DNA of 64,000 nt from Actinoplanes italicus (GTDB lineage: Bacteria > Actinomycetota > Actinomycetes > Mycobacteriales > Micromonosporaceae), in assembly GCF_003001815.1 (NCBI RefSeq), contig NZ_PVMZ01000003.1, forward strand, positions 1-64,000, written 5' to 3'. A model generated the notes under the pieces. The model saw only the letters and a program-made list of their open reading frames with translations, ran no database searches and was not told the origin of the DNA. Both the position numbers and the translations under genes were made by a program. This document shows positions 1 to 9,890 of this stretch, one piece after another. Position 1 is the stretch's first letter. Every line of letters begins with the position of its first letter.

Positions 1-94
1 AACGCCCGGTTACATTCCGAACCCGGTAGCTAAGCCCTCCAGCGCCGATGGTACTGCACTCGGGAGGGTGTGGGAGAGTAGGACGCCGCCGGAC
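1..94 (+). rRNA. rrf: 5S rRNA, 3' part (truncated by window start)
   Basis: The first ~94 bases match the 3' three quarters of an actinobacterial 5S rRNA, including the conserved stretch CCGAACCCGG, the AAGCCCTCCAGCGCC arm and the GGTACTGCACTCGGGAGGGT hairpin, and they end in GCCGCCGGAC. The 5' end and the 23S/16S genes would lie before the window. The exact mature 3' end is estimated. Confidence 0.93.
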
Positions 95-103
95 TCAACG
101 TTA

Positions 104-137
104 AGAAAGGCCCACCCCACACGGGGTGGGCCTTTCT
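104..137 (+). terminator. Rho-independent terminator of the rRNA operon
   Basis: A perfect 15-bp stem (104-118 with 123-137) with the loop ACAC follows the 5S rRNA by ten bases. The distal arm ends in CCTTTCT. Position and strength indicate it ends rrn transcription. Confidence 0.9.
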
Positions 138-237
138 GCATTTCCGGGCCCGTTATTGTTCCGTTACCGTCAGTGGAGAACTGAAGTGCTGGCGCCGGCA
201 TCGCAACATGTATCTGACTGGTTGCGGAGGTGCGGCG

Positions 238-906
238 ATGCGCGGCGTTATCACGGTTCTGATCATGGCTGGCGGAGTCGGCCTGGTCGGCGGCTGTTCG
301 GGCCCGCTGCAGGTGGCGGGTGAGGCAGCGCCTGAGGGCGTCGTCTCTCGCAGTCCCTCGGTGAGAGCCTCCTCCGCTGCGACCGTTCCGACTGCTCCAT
401 CGCCCTCGCCGAGTTCGGCACCTTCAGCGTCTCAGCGGACGCCGTCGGTGGGTGAGGACGGTAAAAGCGGCTCCGGACTCGTGCTCGGTCCCACCGGACT
501 CGGTGAGCTGCGGATCGGGATGACCCGCAAGAAGGCCGTGGCGACCGGCGGGCTCGGGGCGGTGTCGGACGGTGACTGCGGATCGGCGAATTTGAAAGCC
601 GCTGAGTCGGGTGCCTATCAGGTGGTCTTCTCCGAAGCTGAGGGCCTGATCTACATTCCGGCCTTCGGTGACGTCGCCACTCCTGAGGGGATCCGGCTGG
701 GTAGTACGCCGACACGGGTGCAGCGGGCCTATCCGGACTTCGCCGCCAGGGACGACGCCAATGGGCTCGACAACCGCACCGGGACCGGATTGGCTTACTC
801 CGGCTTCAACGACGAATTTCCGGACGTCCACTATCGGTTCGGCTTCAAGAACGGCAAGCTCACCGAGCTGGCGATCGTGGGTGAGGGCCACGGCTGCGGC
901 GAGTGA
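238..906 (+). CDS. Putative lipoprotein of unknown function
   Basis: The 222-residue product begins with a short positive N-terminus, a hydrophobic stretch and a lipobox ending VGGC at Cys20-21, so it should be exported and lipid-anchored. A Ser/Pro/Ala-rich tether (about residues 24-85) follows, then a compact domain with several aromatic and Gly residues and paired cysteines (near DCGS and at the HGCGE end). ATG 238 is preferred over the upstream in-frame ATG 208 because GGAGG lies about 8 bases before it and it puts the lipobox at the right distance. I do not recognise the folded domain. It stands alone after the rRNA terminator and converges on the next gene across a repeat array. Confidence 0.75.
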   Translation: MRGVITVLIMAGGVGLVGGCSGPLQVAGEAAPEGVVSRSPSVRASSAATVPTAPSPSPSSAPSASQRTPSVGEDGKSGSGLVLGPTGLGELRIGMTRKKAVATGGLGAVSDGDCGSANLKAAESGAYQVVFSEAEGLIYIPAFGDVATPEGIRLGSTPTRVQRAYPDFAARDDANGLDNRTGTGLAYSGFNDEFPDVHYRFGFKNGKLTELAIVGEGHGCGE

Positions 907-950
907 GCGAAGGCTGTTCGCGAAGACCGGCACGTGGGTTCACGAGGCCG

Positions 951-1180
951 CGCCAGGAGGAAGCCGGCACCTGTGGTGAACGGTGAGGCTGAGCCAGGAG
1001 GAAGCCAGCACCGTGTGGGTGGTGGACGGTGGGGCTGTGCCAGGAAGAAGCCAGCACCGTGTGTGTGGTGGGCGAGGGCTGTGCCAGGAGGAAACCGGGA
1101 CCGGTGGGCGAGGGCTGTGCCAGGTGGATGCCGACACGCTTGAGTGGTGAGCGAGGCTGTGCCGGTGGGAGCCAGGACAC
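951..1180. repeat. Degenerate tandem repeat array, ~35-47 bp units
   Basis: Six diverged copies of a unit built on GAGGCTGTGCCAGGAGGAAGCC...CACCGTG begin near 953, 993, 1040, 1084, 1120 and 1162. The array fills the convergent gap between the lipoprotein gene and the membrane-protein gene at 1209. Open frames across it look like translated repeat, not genes. No terminator hairpin stands out here. Confidence 0.75.
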
Positions 1181-1208
1181 CGCGGCGTGGGTGCGGTGTG
1201 AGGGGTGG

Positions 1209-1985
1209 TCAGATGCGGGTCTGGGCGGCGGCTCGGATCTCGCGCATCAGGGTGGCCGCCTCGGACTCGGTGCGGTTCGGGAACATGGCCAGGGCCAGGC
1301 TGCCGTGGTCGGCCCAGCCGCAGACGGTCATGTCGCCGTCCTCCTGAGATTTGGCCACACCGCACTTCATGGTGCCGCCGAACTCGCCGGGGTCGACCTC
1401 CTTCAGGCCGCTCACGGTACTCTGCTCGTCGTTGACCAGCCCGAAAGCGGAATCCAGATCGCTGTCCGGCGACCAGAGCAGCGTGGTGCCGCCGAAGAAC
1501 AGCACCGACTTCTCGTCGCCGCCGCTGTAGACGGCGCCGACCGCCTTGTCCATCTGGATCTCGGCGTTGAGGGCTGACTGCAGGTAGTCGGCGGTGGAGG
1601 TGGCCTGCTCGCTGTCGTCGAGGGTCAGCGCGCCGATCTTCGCGGGCGTGGAGAGGGTGGTCTGGCGCTGCGAGTTCACCTGCCAGCCGAACCAGGCCAG
1701 GGCCCCGGCGCCGGCCAGGGCCACCACGAGCAGGCTCGCCAGCACGATGGTGCGGGCCGTCCGGGCCTGCGGAGCGGCGGGGGCCTCCGGCTCGTCGTGG
1801 CCGGTGAGGCTGAACGCGCTGTCACCGTCGTCGGTCGCGCTGAGTTCGAACGGGATCTCGGCGCCGGTCGCTATGGGTGAACTCGGATCTGACCCGTCGT
1901 GTGCTGCCGGGACGGCGGGTTCCGGCGCCTCCTCCGCTGGGGCGGGTGAGGCGGGAGAAGGCGTGTGCTGACCGCGGTCCGACAT
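1209..1985 (-). CDS. Single-pass membrane protein, WADHGS family (copy 1)
   Basis: This 258-residue protein has a Pro/Ala/Glu-rich cytoplasmic N-terminus (1-75), one transmembrane segment (about 82-104, LASLLVVALAGAGALAWFGW) and an exported domain of about 150 residues with two cysteines flanking the end motif CGWADHGS. The same domain ends the 472-residue protein encoded at 18547-19965 (CTWADHGS, then a helix with Glu/Arg spacing), so the two are paralogs. No function is known to me. ATG 1985 is chosen because TACGCT lies 6 bases upstream on this strand, which suggests a leaderless transcript, and there is no Shine-Dalgarno sequence. Confidence 0.8.
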   Translation of the reverse strand: MSDRGQHTPSPASPAPAEEAPEPAVPAAHDGSDPSSPIATGAEIPFELSATDDGDSAFSLTGHDEPEAPAAPQARTARTIVLASLLVVALAGAGALAWFGWQVNSQRQTTLSTPAKIGALTLDDSEQATSTADYLQSALNAEIQMDKAVGAVYSGGDEKSVLFFGGTTLLWSPDSDLDSAFGLVNDEQSTVSGLKEVDPGEFGGTMKCGVAKSQEDGDMTVCGWADHGSLALAMFPNRTESEAATLMREIRAAAQTRI

Positions 1986-1991
1986 CAGGCG

Positions 1992-1997
1992 AGCGTA
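1992..1997 (-). promoter_or_regulatory. Putative -10 box (TACGCT), leaderless start of copy-1 membrane protein
   Basis: TACGCT is followed by six bases and then the ATG at 1985. A clear -35 element was not identified. Confidence 0.5.
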
Positions 1998-2114
1998 TCT
2001 CGCGGAGGCGACGGGGATACCTCTCCCGTGTGGCGATCACGCGGCCGTGACCTCGGCTGAACCTGGTGAACCGCGGTTGGGTGGTGCGATTTCGGCCTGC
2101 CGGGTACAACTCCG

Positions 2115-2120
2115 TAGACT
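2115..2120 (+). promoter_or_regulatory. Putative -10 box (TAGACT), leaderless valS start
   Basis: TAGACT is followed by TGTCGG and the GTG start at 2127. The spacing of six bases would put transcription initiation at or next to the start codon. No Shine-Dalgarno sequence is present. Confidence 0.5.
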
Positions 2121-2126
2121 TGTCGG

Positions 2127-4757
2127 GTGACCGATGCGACCGAAACCCGTACCCCCGACAGCCGGCCCACCGGTGGCCTCTCCGCCCAGTACCAGCCGGG
2201 CGAGGTAGAGCAGCGGCGGTACGAGCGTTGGGTATCGGAGGGTTACTTCACCGCGGACCCGAAGAGTGACAAGCCGCCCTTCACCATCGTGATCCCGCCG
2301 CCGAACGTGACGGGGTCGCTGCACGTGGGCCACGCCCTCGACCACACGATCCAGGACACCCTCGTCCGGCTCAAGCGGATGCAGGGTTTCGAGGTGCTGT
2401 GGCTGCCCGGCATGGACCACGCCGGCATCGCCACCCAGAACGTGGTGGAGCGGCAGCTCGCCGCGCAGCAGCTGTCCCGGCACGACCTGGGCCGTGAGGC
2501 GTTCGTCGAGCGGGTCTGGGAGTGGAAGGCCGAGTCCGGCGGCAAGATCCTCGGGCAGATGCGGCGGCTCGGCGACTCCGTCGACTGGTCCCGCGAGCGG
2601 TTCACCATGGACGAGGGCCTCTCCCGGGCCGTGCAGACGATCTTCAAGCGGATGTACGACGACGGGCTGATCTACCGGGCCAACCGGATCATCAACTGGT
2701 GCCCGCGCTGTCTGACCGCGCTCAGCGACATCGAGGTGGAGCACACCGAGGACGAGGGCGAGCTCGTCTCGATCCGCTACGGCGAGGGGGAGAACTCGAT
2801 CGTCGTCGCCACCACGCGTGCCGAGACGATGCTCGGTGACACCGCGGTGGCCGTGCACCCCGACGACGAGCGCTACAAGCACCTGGTCGGCACCGAGGTC
2901 GAGCTTCCGCTCACCGGCCGGCGCATCCCGATCGTGGCCGACGAGCACGTCGATCCGTCCTTCGGGACCGGCGCCGTGAAGGTGACACCCGCTCACGACC
3001 CCAACGACTTCGAGATCGGCCAGCGGCACGGGCTGCCGAGCCCGGCCATCATGGACGAGCGCGCGATCATCACCGTACCCGGCCCGTTCGAAGGTCTTGA
3101 TCGTTATGAGGCGCGTCCGGCGATCGTCGCCGCGCTGCGTGAAGAGGGCCGGATCGTCGCTGAGAAGCGGCCCTACCTGCACTCGGTGGGTCACTGCTCG
3201 CGGTGCAAGACGACCGTCGAGCCGCGGCTGTCGCTGCAGTGGTTCGTCAACACCAAGCCGCTCGCGCAGGCCGCCGGTGACGCGGTCCGGGACGGCCGGG
3301 TCAAGATCGAGCCGGTGGAGCTGTCCAAGCGCTACTTCGCCTGGGTCGACAACATGCACGACTGGTGCATCTCGCGTCAGCTGTGGTGGGGCCACCGGAT
3401 CCCGGTGTGGTACGGCCCGGCCGGCGAGATCGTCTGCGTCGGGCCGGACGAGCAGCCGCCGTCCGGTGAGGGCTGGACTCAGGACGAGGACGTCCTCGAC
3501 ACCTGGTTCTCCTCGGGCCTGTGGCCGTTCTCCACGCTGGGCTGGCCGGAGCAGACCGCAGACCTGGAGAAGTTCTACCCGACCAGCGTGCTGGTGACCG
3601 GTTACGACATCCTGTTCTTCTGGGTCGCCCGGATGATGATGTTCGGCCTGTACGCGATGGACGGCAAGCAGCCGTTCGATGTGGTCAATCTCCACGGCAT
3701 GGTCCGCGACCAGTTCGGCAAGAAGATGTCGAAGTCGTTCGGTAACGTCGTCGACCCGCTGGACTGGATCGAGCGGTACGGCGCCGACGCCACCCGCTTC
3801 ACGCTGGCCCGCGGCGCCAACCCCGGCTCCGACGTGCCGATCAGCGAGGAGTGGTGCCAGGGCTCGCGCAACTTCTGCAACAAGCTGTGGAACGCGACCC
3901 GGTTCGCCCTGATGAACGGGGCCACCGTCGACGGGCCGCTGCCTGCGCAGTCGGAGCTCTCCGCGATCGACAGGTGGATCCTGTCGCGGCTCCAGCACGT
4001 GACGGCCGAGGTCGACGGCTACTTCGCGGCGTACGAGTACGCGAAGGTCTGTGACGCCCTCTACCACTTCGCGTGGGACGACGTCTGCGACTGGTACCTG
4101 GAGCTGAGCAAGCCGGTCCTCGCCGAGGGCAGCGCGGCCACACAACGGGTCCTCGGACACGTGCTCGACCAGCTGCTGCGTCTGCTGCACCCGGTCATCC
4201 CGTTCGTCACCGAGGAGCTGTGGATCGCGCTCACCGGCGGCGAGACCGTGATGACCGCCCCGTGGCCCACCGTCGACCGGGCGCTGATCGACGACGCCGC
4301 CGAGGACGAACTGGCCGCCCTGCAGAAGGTGGTCACCGAGGTGCGCCGGTTCCGTGCCGACCAGGGCCTCAAACCGGGCCAGCGGGTCACCGCCGCGCTG
4401 ACCGGCCTCGGCAACGTCGGCATCGACGCGCACGAGACGCTGATCCGTTCGCTGGCCCGCCTCGACGCGCCCGGCGCCGACTTCGCCACCACCGCGACCC
4501 TCGCGGTGACCGGCGGGATCACCGTCGACCTGGACACCCGCGGCGCCATCGACGTGGCCGCCGAGCGGGCCCGCCTGGAGAAGGACCGGGCCGCCGCCGA
4601 GAAGGAGGCCACACAGTGCCGGGCCAAGCTCGGCAACGAGGCCTTCGTCGGCAAGGCTCCGGAGGCCGTGGTCGCGAAGATCAAGGACCGGCTCGCCGCC
4701 GCCGAGGCGGATCTGGTCCGGATCGCCGCCGCCCTCGAGGCTCTTCCGGCGTCATGA
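2127..4757 (+). CDS. valS: Valine-tRNA ligase
   Basis: This class I aminoacyl-tRNA synthetase charges tRNA-Val and edits misactivated threonine. The 876-residue product has the HIGH-type motif as HVGH near residue 67 (in [16 protein letters not shown]), the KMSKS motif near 533 ([10 protein letters not shown]), the CP1 editing insertion between them, the [11 protein letters not shown] signature, and a C-terminal coiled coil (about 800-876, many Glu/Lys/Ala, [12 protein letters not shown]) that contacts tRNA in this family. Length is typical. The GTG start is supported by the TAGACT hexamer six bases upstream. The stop overlaps folC by four bases (ATGA), so the two are translationally coupled. 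Confidence 0.98.
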   Translation: MTDATETRTPDSRPTGGLSAQYQPGEVEQRRYERWVSEGYFTADPKSDKPPFTIVIPPPNVTGSLHVGHALDHTIQDTLVRLKRMQGFEVLWLPGMDHAGIATQNVVERQLAAQQLSRHDLGREAFVERVWEWKAESGGKILGQMRRLGDSVDWSRERFTMDEGLSRAVQTIFKRMYDDGLIYRANRIINWCPRCLTALSDIEVEHTEDEGELVSIRYGEGENSIVVATTRAETMLGDTAVAVHPDDERYKHLVGTEVELPLTGRRIPIVADEHVDPSFGTGAVKVTPAHDPNDFEIGQRHGLPSPAIMDERAIITVPGPFEGLDRYEARPAIVAALREEGRIVAEKRPYLHSVGHCSRCKTTVEPRLSLQWFVNTKPLAQAAGDAVRDGRVKIEPVELSKRYFAWVDNMHDWCISRQLWWGHRIPVWYGPAGEIVCVGPDEQPPSGEGWTQDEDVLDTWFSSGLWPFSTLGWPEQTADLEKFYPTSVLVTGYDILFFWVARMMMFGLYAMDGKQPFDVVNLHGMVRDQFGKKMSKSFGNVVDPLDWIERYGADATRFTLARGANPGSDVPISEEWCQGSRNFCNKLWNATRFALMNGATVDGPLPAQSELSAIDRWILSRLQHVTAEVDGYFAAYEYAKVCDALYHFAWDDVCDWYLELSKPVLAEGSAATQRVLGHVLDQLLRLLHPVIPFVTEELWIALTGGETVMTAPWPTVDRALIDDAAEDELAALQKVVTEVRRFRADQGLKPGQRVTAALTGLGNVGIDAHETLIRSLARLDAPGADFATTATLAVTGGITVDLDTRGAIDVAAERARLEKDRAAAEKEATQCRAKLGNEAFVGKAPEAVVAKIKDRLAAAEADLVRIAAALEALPAS

Positions 4758-6082
4758 GCAGCGAATACGCAGAGGTGGAAGCCGCGCTGAACGAGCGCGG
4801 CTTCACCCGCATGGTTTTCGACATGCAGAAGATCCGTGATCTGGTGGACGTTCTGGGCAGCCCGCAGCGGGCCTACCCGGCCATCCACCTGACCGGCACG
4901 AACGGCAAGACCAGCACGGCCCGGATGATCGACGCGCTGCTGCAGGCGCACGGGCTGCACACCGGCCGCTACACGAGCCCGCACCTGGAGACGGTCCGCG
5001 AGCGGATCAGCCTGGACGGCGAGCCGATCTCCGAGGAGCGCTTCGTCGCCACCTACAACGACGTGGCGCCGGTGGCCGAGCTGATCGACGCCCGCAACCC
5101 GGAGCCGCTGACCTACTTCGACATGACGACGGCCATGGCGTACGCGGCGTTCGCCGATGCTCCTGTCGACATCGCGGTCGTCGAGGTCGGGCTCGGCGGC
5201 GAGGAGGACGCCACCAACGTCATCGAGGCGGGCGTGTGCGTGCTCACCCCGATCGGGCTCGACCACACCGAGTGGCTCGGCGACACGATCGAGGACATCG
5301 CCTGGCACAAGGTCGGCATCATTCACCACGGGGCCACCGTGGTCACGGCGCTGCAGACCGAGGAGGCCATGCGGCCGATCCTCGAGCGCTGCGCGGACAT
5401 GGGCGCCACCCTGGCCCGGGAGGGCAACGAGTTCGGCGTCATCGAGCGTCACCAGGCGGTCGGTGGGCAGCTGCTCAGCCTGCAGGGGCTCGGCGGCGCG
5501 TACCACGAGATCTTCCTGCCGCTCTTCGGCGCCCACCAGGCTCAGAACGCCGCGATCGCGCTCGCCGCGGTCGAAGCGTTCCTCGGCGCGGGCCCCGGCA
5601 AGCAGCTCGAAGCCGACCTGGTCCGTGAGGGCTTCGCGCGGGTCGACTCGCCCGGCCGGCTCGAACGGATCCGCAGCGCGCCGACCATCCTGCTCGACGG
5701 CGCGCACAACCCGCACGGCATGGCCGCCACGGTCGCCGCGCTGGAGGAGGAGTTCACCTTCCGGCACCTGGTGGCGGTGCTGTCCGTGCTCGGCGACAAG
5801 GACGTGACCGGCCTGCTCGAACTCCTCGAGCCGGTCGTCGCCCGGATCGTCGTCACTCAGAACAGCTCGCCACGCGCTCTGCCGGCCGTCGAGCTCGGCC
5901 GGCTGGCGATCGAGGTCTTCGGCGAGGACCGTGTGACCGTCGCCTCGGACATGCCGGACGCCATCGAGGAGGCGGTCGTCCAGGCCGAGGAGGACTCGTC
6001 CGGCGAGCTGAGCGGCGTCGGCGTGCTGATCACCGGGTCGGTGGTCACCGTGGCCGACGCCCGGAAGCTGCTCAAACGATGA
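4754..6082 (+). CDS. folC: Bifunctional folylpolyglutamate/dihydrofolate synthase
   Basis: FolC adds glutamate to folates (and to dihydropteroate when bifunctional) with ATP, in the cytoplasm. The 442-residue product belongs to the Mur-ligase family: P-loop [15 protein letters not shown] near residue 48, conserved YTSPHL, the metal/ATP motif GLDHTEWLG, and DGAHNPHG in the C-terminal domain. The long open frame reads upstream through valS in another frame; ATG 4754 is taken because it overlaps the valS stop as ATGA and precedes the first conserved helix. valS-folC-DUF4233 is a conserved actinobacterial operon. Whether this copy keeps the dihydrofolate synthase activity cannot be decided from sequence alone. 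Confidence 0.96.
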   Translation: MSSEYAEVEAALNERGFTRMVFDMQKIRDLVDVLGSPQRAYPAIHLTGTNGKTSTARMIDALLQAHGLHTGRYTSPHLETVRERISLDGEPISEERFVATYNDVAPVAELIDARNPEPLTYFDMTTAMAYAAFADAPVDIAVVEVGLGGEEDATNVIEAGVCVLTPIGLDHTEWLGDTIEDIAWHKVGIIHHGATVVTALQTEEAMRPILERCADMGATLAREGNEFGVIERHQAVGGQLLSLQGLGGAYHEIFLPLFGAHQAQNAAIALAAVEAFLGAGPGKQLEADLVREGFARVDSPGRLERIRSAPTILLDGAHNPHGMAATVAALEEEFTFRHLVAVLSVLGDKDVTGLLELLEPVVARIVVTQNSSPRALPAVELGRLAIEVFGEDRVTVASDMPDAIEEAVVQAEEDSSGELSGVGVLITGSVVTVADARKLLKR

Positions 6083-6474
6083 GTGCACCGGACGACGACG
6101 CGATGCCGGCGGAGGGTGCGCCGGCTGCCGCGCCACGGCCTTCGGGCCTCAAGAACCCTCAGGCTGCGGTACGGGGACTCGGCGCCGGGACATTGGCGCT
6201 CGAGGTGATCGTGCTGCTCCTGACGGTCGCTCCGCTGGCCGTGCTGGCGGGCGACCGTCGCGGACCGGCGATCACGGCGGTGCTCGTCGCGACGGTCCTG
6301 GCGATCGGGCTGGCCGGGTGCATGAAGCACAGCTGGGCCTGGACCGCCGGCGCGGTGCTCCAGGGACTGCTGATCCTGGGCGGGTTCCTGCACTGGACGG
6401 TCGCGGCGGTCGGCGTGATCTTCGGGCTGACGTGGGCGTACGCCATGCACGTCCGCCGCAGCATCCTCGGCTGA
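6079..6474 (+). CDS. DUF4233 four-helix membrane protein
   Basis: The 131-residue product has a Pro/Ala-rich N-terminus of about 30 residues and then four hydrophobic segments (about 35-58, 65-83, 87-105, 108-124). It ends in a positively charged tail (HVRRSILG). This is the small membrane protein that sits between folC and ndk across actinobacteria (DUF4233). Its role is unknown. The ATG overlaps the folC stop by four bases, so it is co-translated with folC. It converges on the next gene with only 31 bases between. Confidence 0.85.
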   Translation: MSAPDDDAMPAEGAPAAAPRPSGLKNPQAAVRGLGAGTLALEVIVLLLTVAPLAVLAGDRRGPAITAVLVATVLAIGLAGCMKHSWAWTAGAVLQGLLILGGFLHWTVAAVGVIFGLTWAYAMHVRRSILG

Positions 6475-6505
6475 CGCCACCCACGGCGGCCACACCCGTG
6501 GCGGG

Positions 6506-9500
6506 TCAGTGAATGGCCCGCCACTGGGTGATGGCGATGTTGTGGTTGTCCGGGTCGCGGAACGTGGCCGACCACAGTTCGAGCTTGTCGCCGCGGTTCA
6601 CCGGGCGGGGGGAGTGGACGAACTTGACGCCCTTCTCCCGTAGTTCCGAGTGGACCGCTTCGATGTCGCCGACCTCCAGGTTCAAATAGATCAGACGGCC
6701 CGCCTCGGCCGACAGGTTGTGCACGGTCCGCAGCACCAGGCGGGTGTCGCCCGAGGCCAGGACCGCGCTGCCGTCGCCGCTGTCGATCTCGTGGAAGCCG
6801 AGCACGTCCCGGTAGAACTTGGTCGACCGTTCCAGGTCGGTGACGAGCACCGTGATGCCGACGCCGTGGATCGAACCGGCCGCGGCCGGCCGGGCACTCG
6901 GGTATCCGGTGATCACGTCGCCCGCGTGCTCGTCGGGCCGGGCGTTCAGGTCGCCCCACGGGCCGGTGCGTTGCTGTTCCTCGCCCGGCGCCGGTACGTC
7001 GTCCAGGTGCGAGGTGGGGAAGGCGTCGGGGGATACGGCGGCGCGGCCGACGGCCACCCCGAGGATGCCGTCGCGCAGAGCTGACGGGCGCGGCATCTCC
7101 TGCTCGTCCGGCGGCTGCTCATTGCCCGGCCGCGGTTGGCTGGCCGGGCGCTCCCCGGTCGGCCTGGGTTCGTTGACCTGGCGCTGTTCGCTGACCGGTG
7201 GGGCGATGATGCCGTCCGCGCGGGCGGCAGCCGCCTGCGGCCGGGTCTCGGGTGCGGGCTCGGGGTTCCCGGCGATCGGCAGGTCGTGGTTGCGTATCTG
7301 GAAGTCCGGGCCGAGCGGGATGTCGATCTGGTCGATTCCGGGCCGGGGCGTGGCCGGTTGCGGTGCGGCCGGTGGCGGTGCGCTCGGGAACGGCCGGTCG
7401 GATTGCGGTGCGGCCGGTGGCGGTGCGCTCGGGAACGGCCGGTCGGGTCGCGGTGCGGCCGGGGGCGCCGACACCGGTGACGGCGCGGCGGCCGACGACG
7501 ACGGGGTGCGCTCCGGGCGGGGGCGCGGGTCCTCGGCGATGGTGGGCTCGTCACCCGGTTGCATGAAGAACCGGGTCCGGCTGCCGAGCGGACGGGTCTC
7601 CACGTTCGGTGGCACCGCAGCCTGGCCGGTGGGCGGGGCCCAGCGTTCCTCGGCCGACGCGGGCCGGGGCGCTGGCGCCGGCTGGGGCCCTGAGGTGGGT
7701 TGGGGCGCTGGTGCCGGGTAGGACGCCGAGGCCTGCCGGGGCGACGGTGCCGACTGGCCGGTCGAGCCTTGCCAGGACTCCGGCGCCGGTTGCGCTGCCG
7801 AGGCGGGCCGCGGCGCCGGCTGGTCTGCCGAGGTCGGTCGCGGTGCCGGTGTCGGCTGGTCTGCCGAGGTGGGCCGGGGCGTCGGAGTGGGCTGAGCCGT
7901 CGGAGTGGGCTGAGCCGTGGGGGCCGGCGGCGGGGTCGCCTGCGGAGGCCGGGCCCAGATCTGCTGCTCGCGTGTGCCGCTGTCAGCACGGGCCGCGCGG
8001 GACGGCGGTGGCGGTGGCGGGGCGGCCGCCTGGCTGGACCGGGCGACCGGTGGCGGTGGCGGCGCCGGCGCGTCGGCGGGGCGGGCGACCGGCGGTGGCG
8101 GTGGCGGTGGTCCCGAGACCCGCCCGGTACCCGCCGAGGACCGGCCGGCGGGCGAGACCGGGTCGATCGGTGCGCGGCGGCCGGCGGGCGAGACCGGGTC
8201 GATCGGTGCGCGGCGGCCGGCGGGGGAGACGGGGTCGATCGGTGCGCGGCGGGCGGCGGGGGAGACGGGGTCGATCGGTGCGCGGCGGCCGGCGGGGGAG
8301 ACGGGGTCGGCCGTCGACCGGCGATCAGCGTCGGGTGCGGAGTCCGGCTCTGCGGACGTTGTGCGGCGGTCGTCGGAGGACTGCTGCTCGGAACGGGGGG
8401 CGGCCGGGGCCGCGGCGGCCGCTGTCGTCGTTGCTCCGGCTGTGGGGGCCGTGGGTGGGCCGTCCAGGTCCAGGTCCAGGTCGATGTCGGCGGCCGGGTC
8501 GGTGCGGAACTCCGGGGGAGTGCGCTGCGCCGGGGGCACCGTGGTGGCGGCGGTGGCGGTGGTGGTGGTTGCGGTCGCGGTCGCGCTCGGTGAGGCTTGG
8601 GCCGTACCGGCTGAAGGGTCTGTTTCGAACGTCGCGGTGGCCGAACCGCTTCGCGGGCGTGGGCTTGGACGCGAACCCGGCGGGCGGCCGGCGGCCGAGG
8701 CGGACGGGGATCGTGAGCCGCCCGCCGGACCGGGATCCGGGTCTGCCTCCGTCATGACCGCGGTCGGAGCGGGAGCGCTGTGGTTGACCGTCTCCGTGGG
8801 ACCGCCGAAGGTCTCCGCGGAAGCAGCGCCGTGCGAAGCGGAACCGTGGGGAGCGGGGCTGTGGGGAGCGGAATCGGGCGAACGCCAAGGGGAGCCGGGC
8901 GGGTCCTCGTCGTGGTCCGGATCGGGTTCCTGCTGGCCGGACGGCTCGGCGGGCTCCTCCGGGTCGGCGCTGTCCTGGTCGAAGCGGTGGGCGCTGCCGG
9001 CCCGGCGGGGCAGCGGAGCGGGTTCCTCGTCGGTGCCGACCACGTGGCCCTCGACGATCGTGCCGGTCGGGGTGTCGCGGACCACGACGGGAGTGGCCGT
9101 ACGGGCGTATCCGGTCGAGGCGCCGCGGGAGCCGGACGAGGGTGACACCGGCTCGGCCTCGACGTCCCAGTCGTCCTGACGGCCCTGCCAGGGGGCCTCG
9201 TCGACGCCGCCGAACACCTCGTCGTCGAGGTCGTCCGCCTCGGCGCGGGCGGCCGGGGGAGGCGGGGGCGGCAGGTCGTCGCCCCCGCGGCTCGACGGGG
9301 CGTCGCGCCAGCTGACGCGGACCCGCCGGGTGTCGTCGACGTCGACCGTGATGGGCACGGTGGCGCCGGGCTCGGGCCACTTCTCGACCGGGACGCGGGG
9401 CTCACGGACCGTCGTCTCGAAGGCGCCGAGGCCGGGGGCCACCACGATCATCTGGATGGTGGCCCGCCCGTAGGCGCCGGCGACCGGCGGCGGAGTGATC

Positions 9501-9724
9501 GACCGCACCTCGGCGTTGCCGGCCACGGTGGCCCGGCCACCCCGGCGCTGCACCGGCATGAAGGCCACCGCTATGGCTATTGCCAGGACCGCGAGGCCGA
9601 AGAACGCGACCGGTGAACTCGACATGCCGAGACCGAGTGCGATCACGAAGAACGCAATCGTGCCGATGATCCACGCCACCAGCTTTCGCGCCGGGGCGAT
9701 GGGTCGGCCGGTCTGGTTCGCCAC
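6506..9724 (-). CDS. Membrane-anchored low-complexity protein with C-terminal VOC (glyoxalase-like) domain
   Basis: A 1072-residue fusion. Residues 12-57 are two closely spaced hydrophobic helices. Residues about 65-135 form a small beta-rich domain (VAGAYGRATIQMIVVAPG...VPITVDVDDTRRVRVSW). Residues about 140-940 are Pro/Ala/Ser/Arg-rich and disordered, with polyproline runs and an internal 12-residue repeat (PVSPAGRRAPID, about four and a half copies near 472-527). Residues about 950-1072 are a complete VOC fold (GVGITVLVTDLERSTKFYRD...FRDPDNHNIAITQW). Metal-ligand positions are only partly obvious, so substrate and catalysis are unknown. The GTG at 9724 has GGGAGG at good spacing. It diverges from ndk and is inserted between DUF4233 and ndk, which are usually neighbours. 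Confidence 0.85.
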   Translation of the reverse strand: MANQTGRPIAPARKLVAWIIGTIAFFVIALGLGMSSSPVAFFGLAVLAIAIAVAFMPVQRRGGRATVAGNAEVRSITPPPVAGAYGRATIQMIVVAPGLGAFETTVREPRVPVEKWPEPGATVPITVDVDDTRRVRVSWRDAPSSRGGDDLPPPPPPAARAEADDLDDEVFGGVDEAPWQGRQDDWDVEAEPVSPSSGSRGASTGYARTATPVVVRDTPTGTIVEGHVVGTDEEPAPLPRRAGSAHRFDQDSADPEEPAEPSGQQEPDPDHDEDPPGSPWRSPDSAPHSPAPHGSASHGAASAETFGGPTETVNHSAPAPTAVMTEADPDPGPAGGSRSPSASAAGRPPGSRPSPRPRSGSATATFETDPSAGTAQASPSATATATTTTATAATTVPPAQRTPPEFRTDPAADIDLDLDLDGPPTAPTAGATTTAAAAAPAAPRSEQQSSDDRRTTSAEPDSAPDADRRSTADPVSPAGRRAPIDPVSPAARRAPIDPVSPAGRRAPIDPVSPAGRRAPIDPVSPAGRSSAGTGRVSGPPPPPPPVARPADAPAPPPPPVARSSQAAAPPPPPPSRAARADSGTREQQIWARPPQATPPPAPTAQPTPTAQPTPTPRPTSADQPTPAPRPTSADQPAPRPASAAQPAPESWQGSTGQSAPSPRQASASYPAPAPQPTSGPQPAPAPRPASAEERWAPPTGQAAVPPNVETRPLGSRTRFFMQPGDEPTIAEDPRPRPERTPSSSAAAPSPVSAPPAAPRPDRPFPSAPPPAAPQSDRPFPSAPPPAAPQPATPRPGIDQIDIPLGPDFQIRNHDLPIAGNPEPAPETRPQAAAARADGIIAPPVSEQRQVNEPRPTGERPASQPRPGNEQPPDEQEMPRPSALRDGILGVAVGRAAVSPDAFPTSHLDDVPAPGEEQQRTGPWGDLNARPDEHAGDVITGYPSARPAAAGSIHGVGITVLVTDLERSTKFYRDVLGFHEIDSGDGSAVLASGDTRLVLRTVHNLSAEAGRLIYLNLEVGDIEAVHSELREKGVKFVHSPRPVNRGDKLELWSATFRDPDNHNIAITQWRAIH
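8143..8310 (-). repeat. 36-bp in-frame tandem repeat, ~4.5 copies
   Basis: The block GGTCGATCGGTGCGCGGCGG recurs at 8161, 8197, 8233 and 8269, exactly 36 bp apart, with a partial copy at 8305. Each unit encodes 12 residues (PVSPAGRRAPID). Copies differ by few bases, so the expansion is recent or homogenised. Confidence 0.9.
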
Positions 9725-9890
9725 TGTGGACCTCCCGGTAGTCCCCGTCAGGTTATGACCCGGCGGTGCGTCCGCGAAAGTGCGCCGGTCCGGACATCAC
9801 CGCTCGCCCCGTCAGCGGTACCGATAGGCTGAACTCCCGCGTGTCGGCCTGCCCTGCTGTGTCGGCCGGTAGTCGTTACGGAGGAACTGC

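Noticed and set aside
2037..4433. 798-codon open frame opposite valS
   Set aside because: Antisense shadow of a GC-rich gene; valS is certain and the antisense product is Arg/Val/Asp-rich with no known domain.
4061..6136. 691-codon open frame opposite valS/folC
   Set aside because: Shadow frame in GC-rich coding DNA, no domain, crosses a gene junction.
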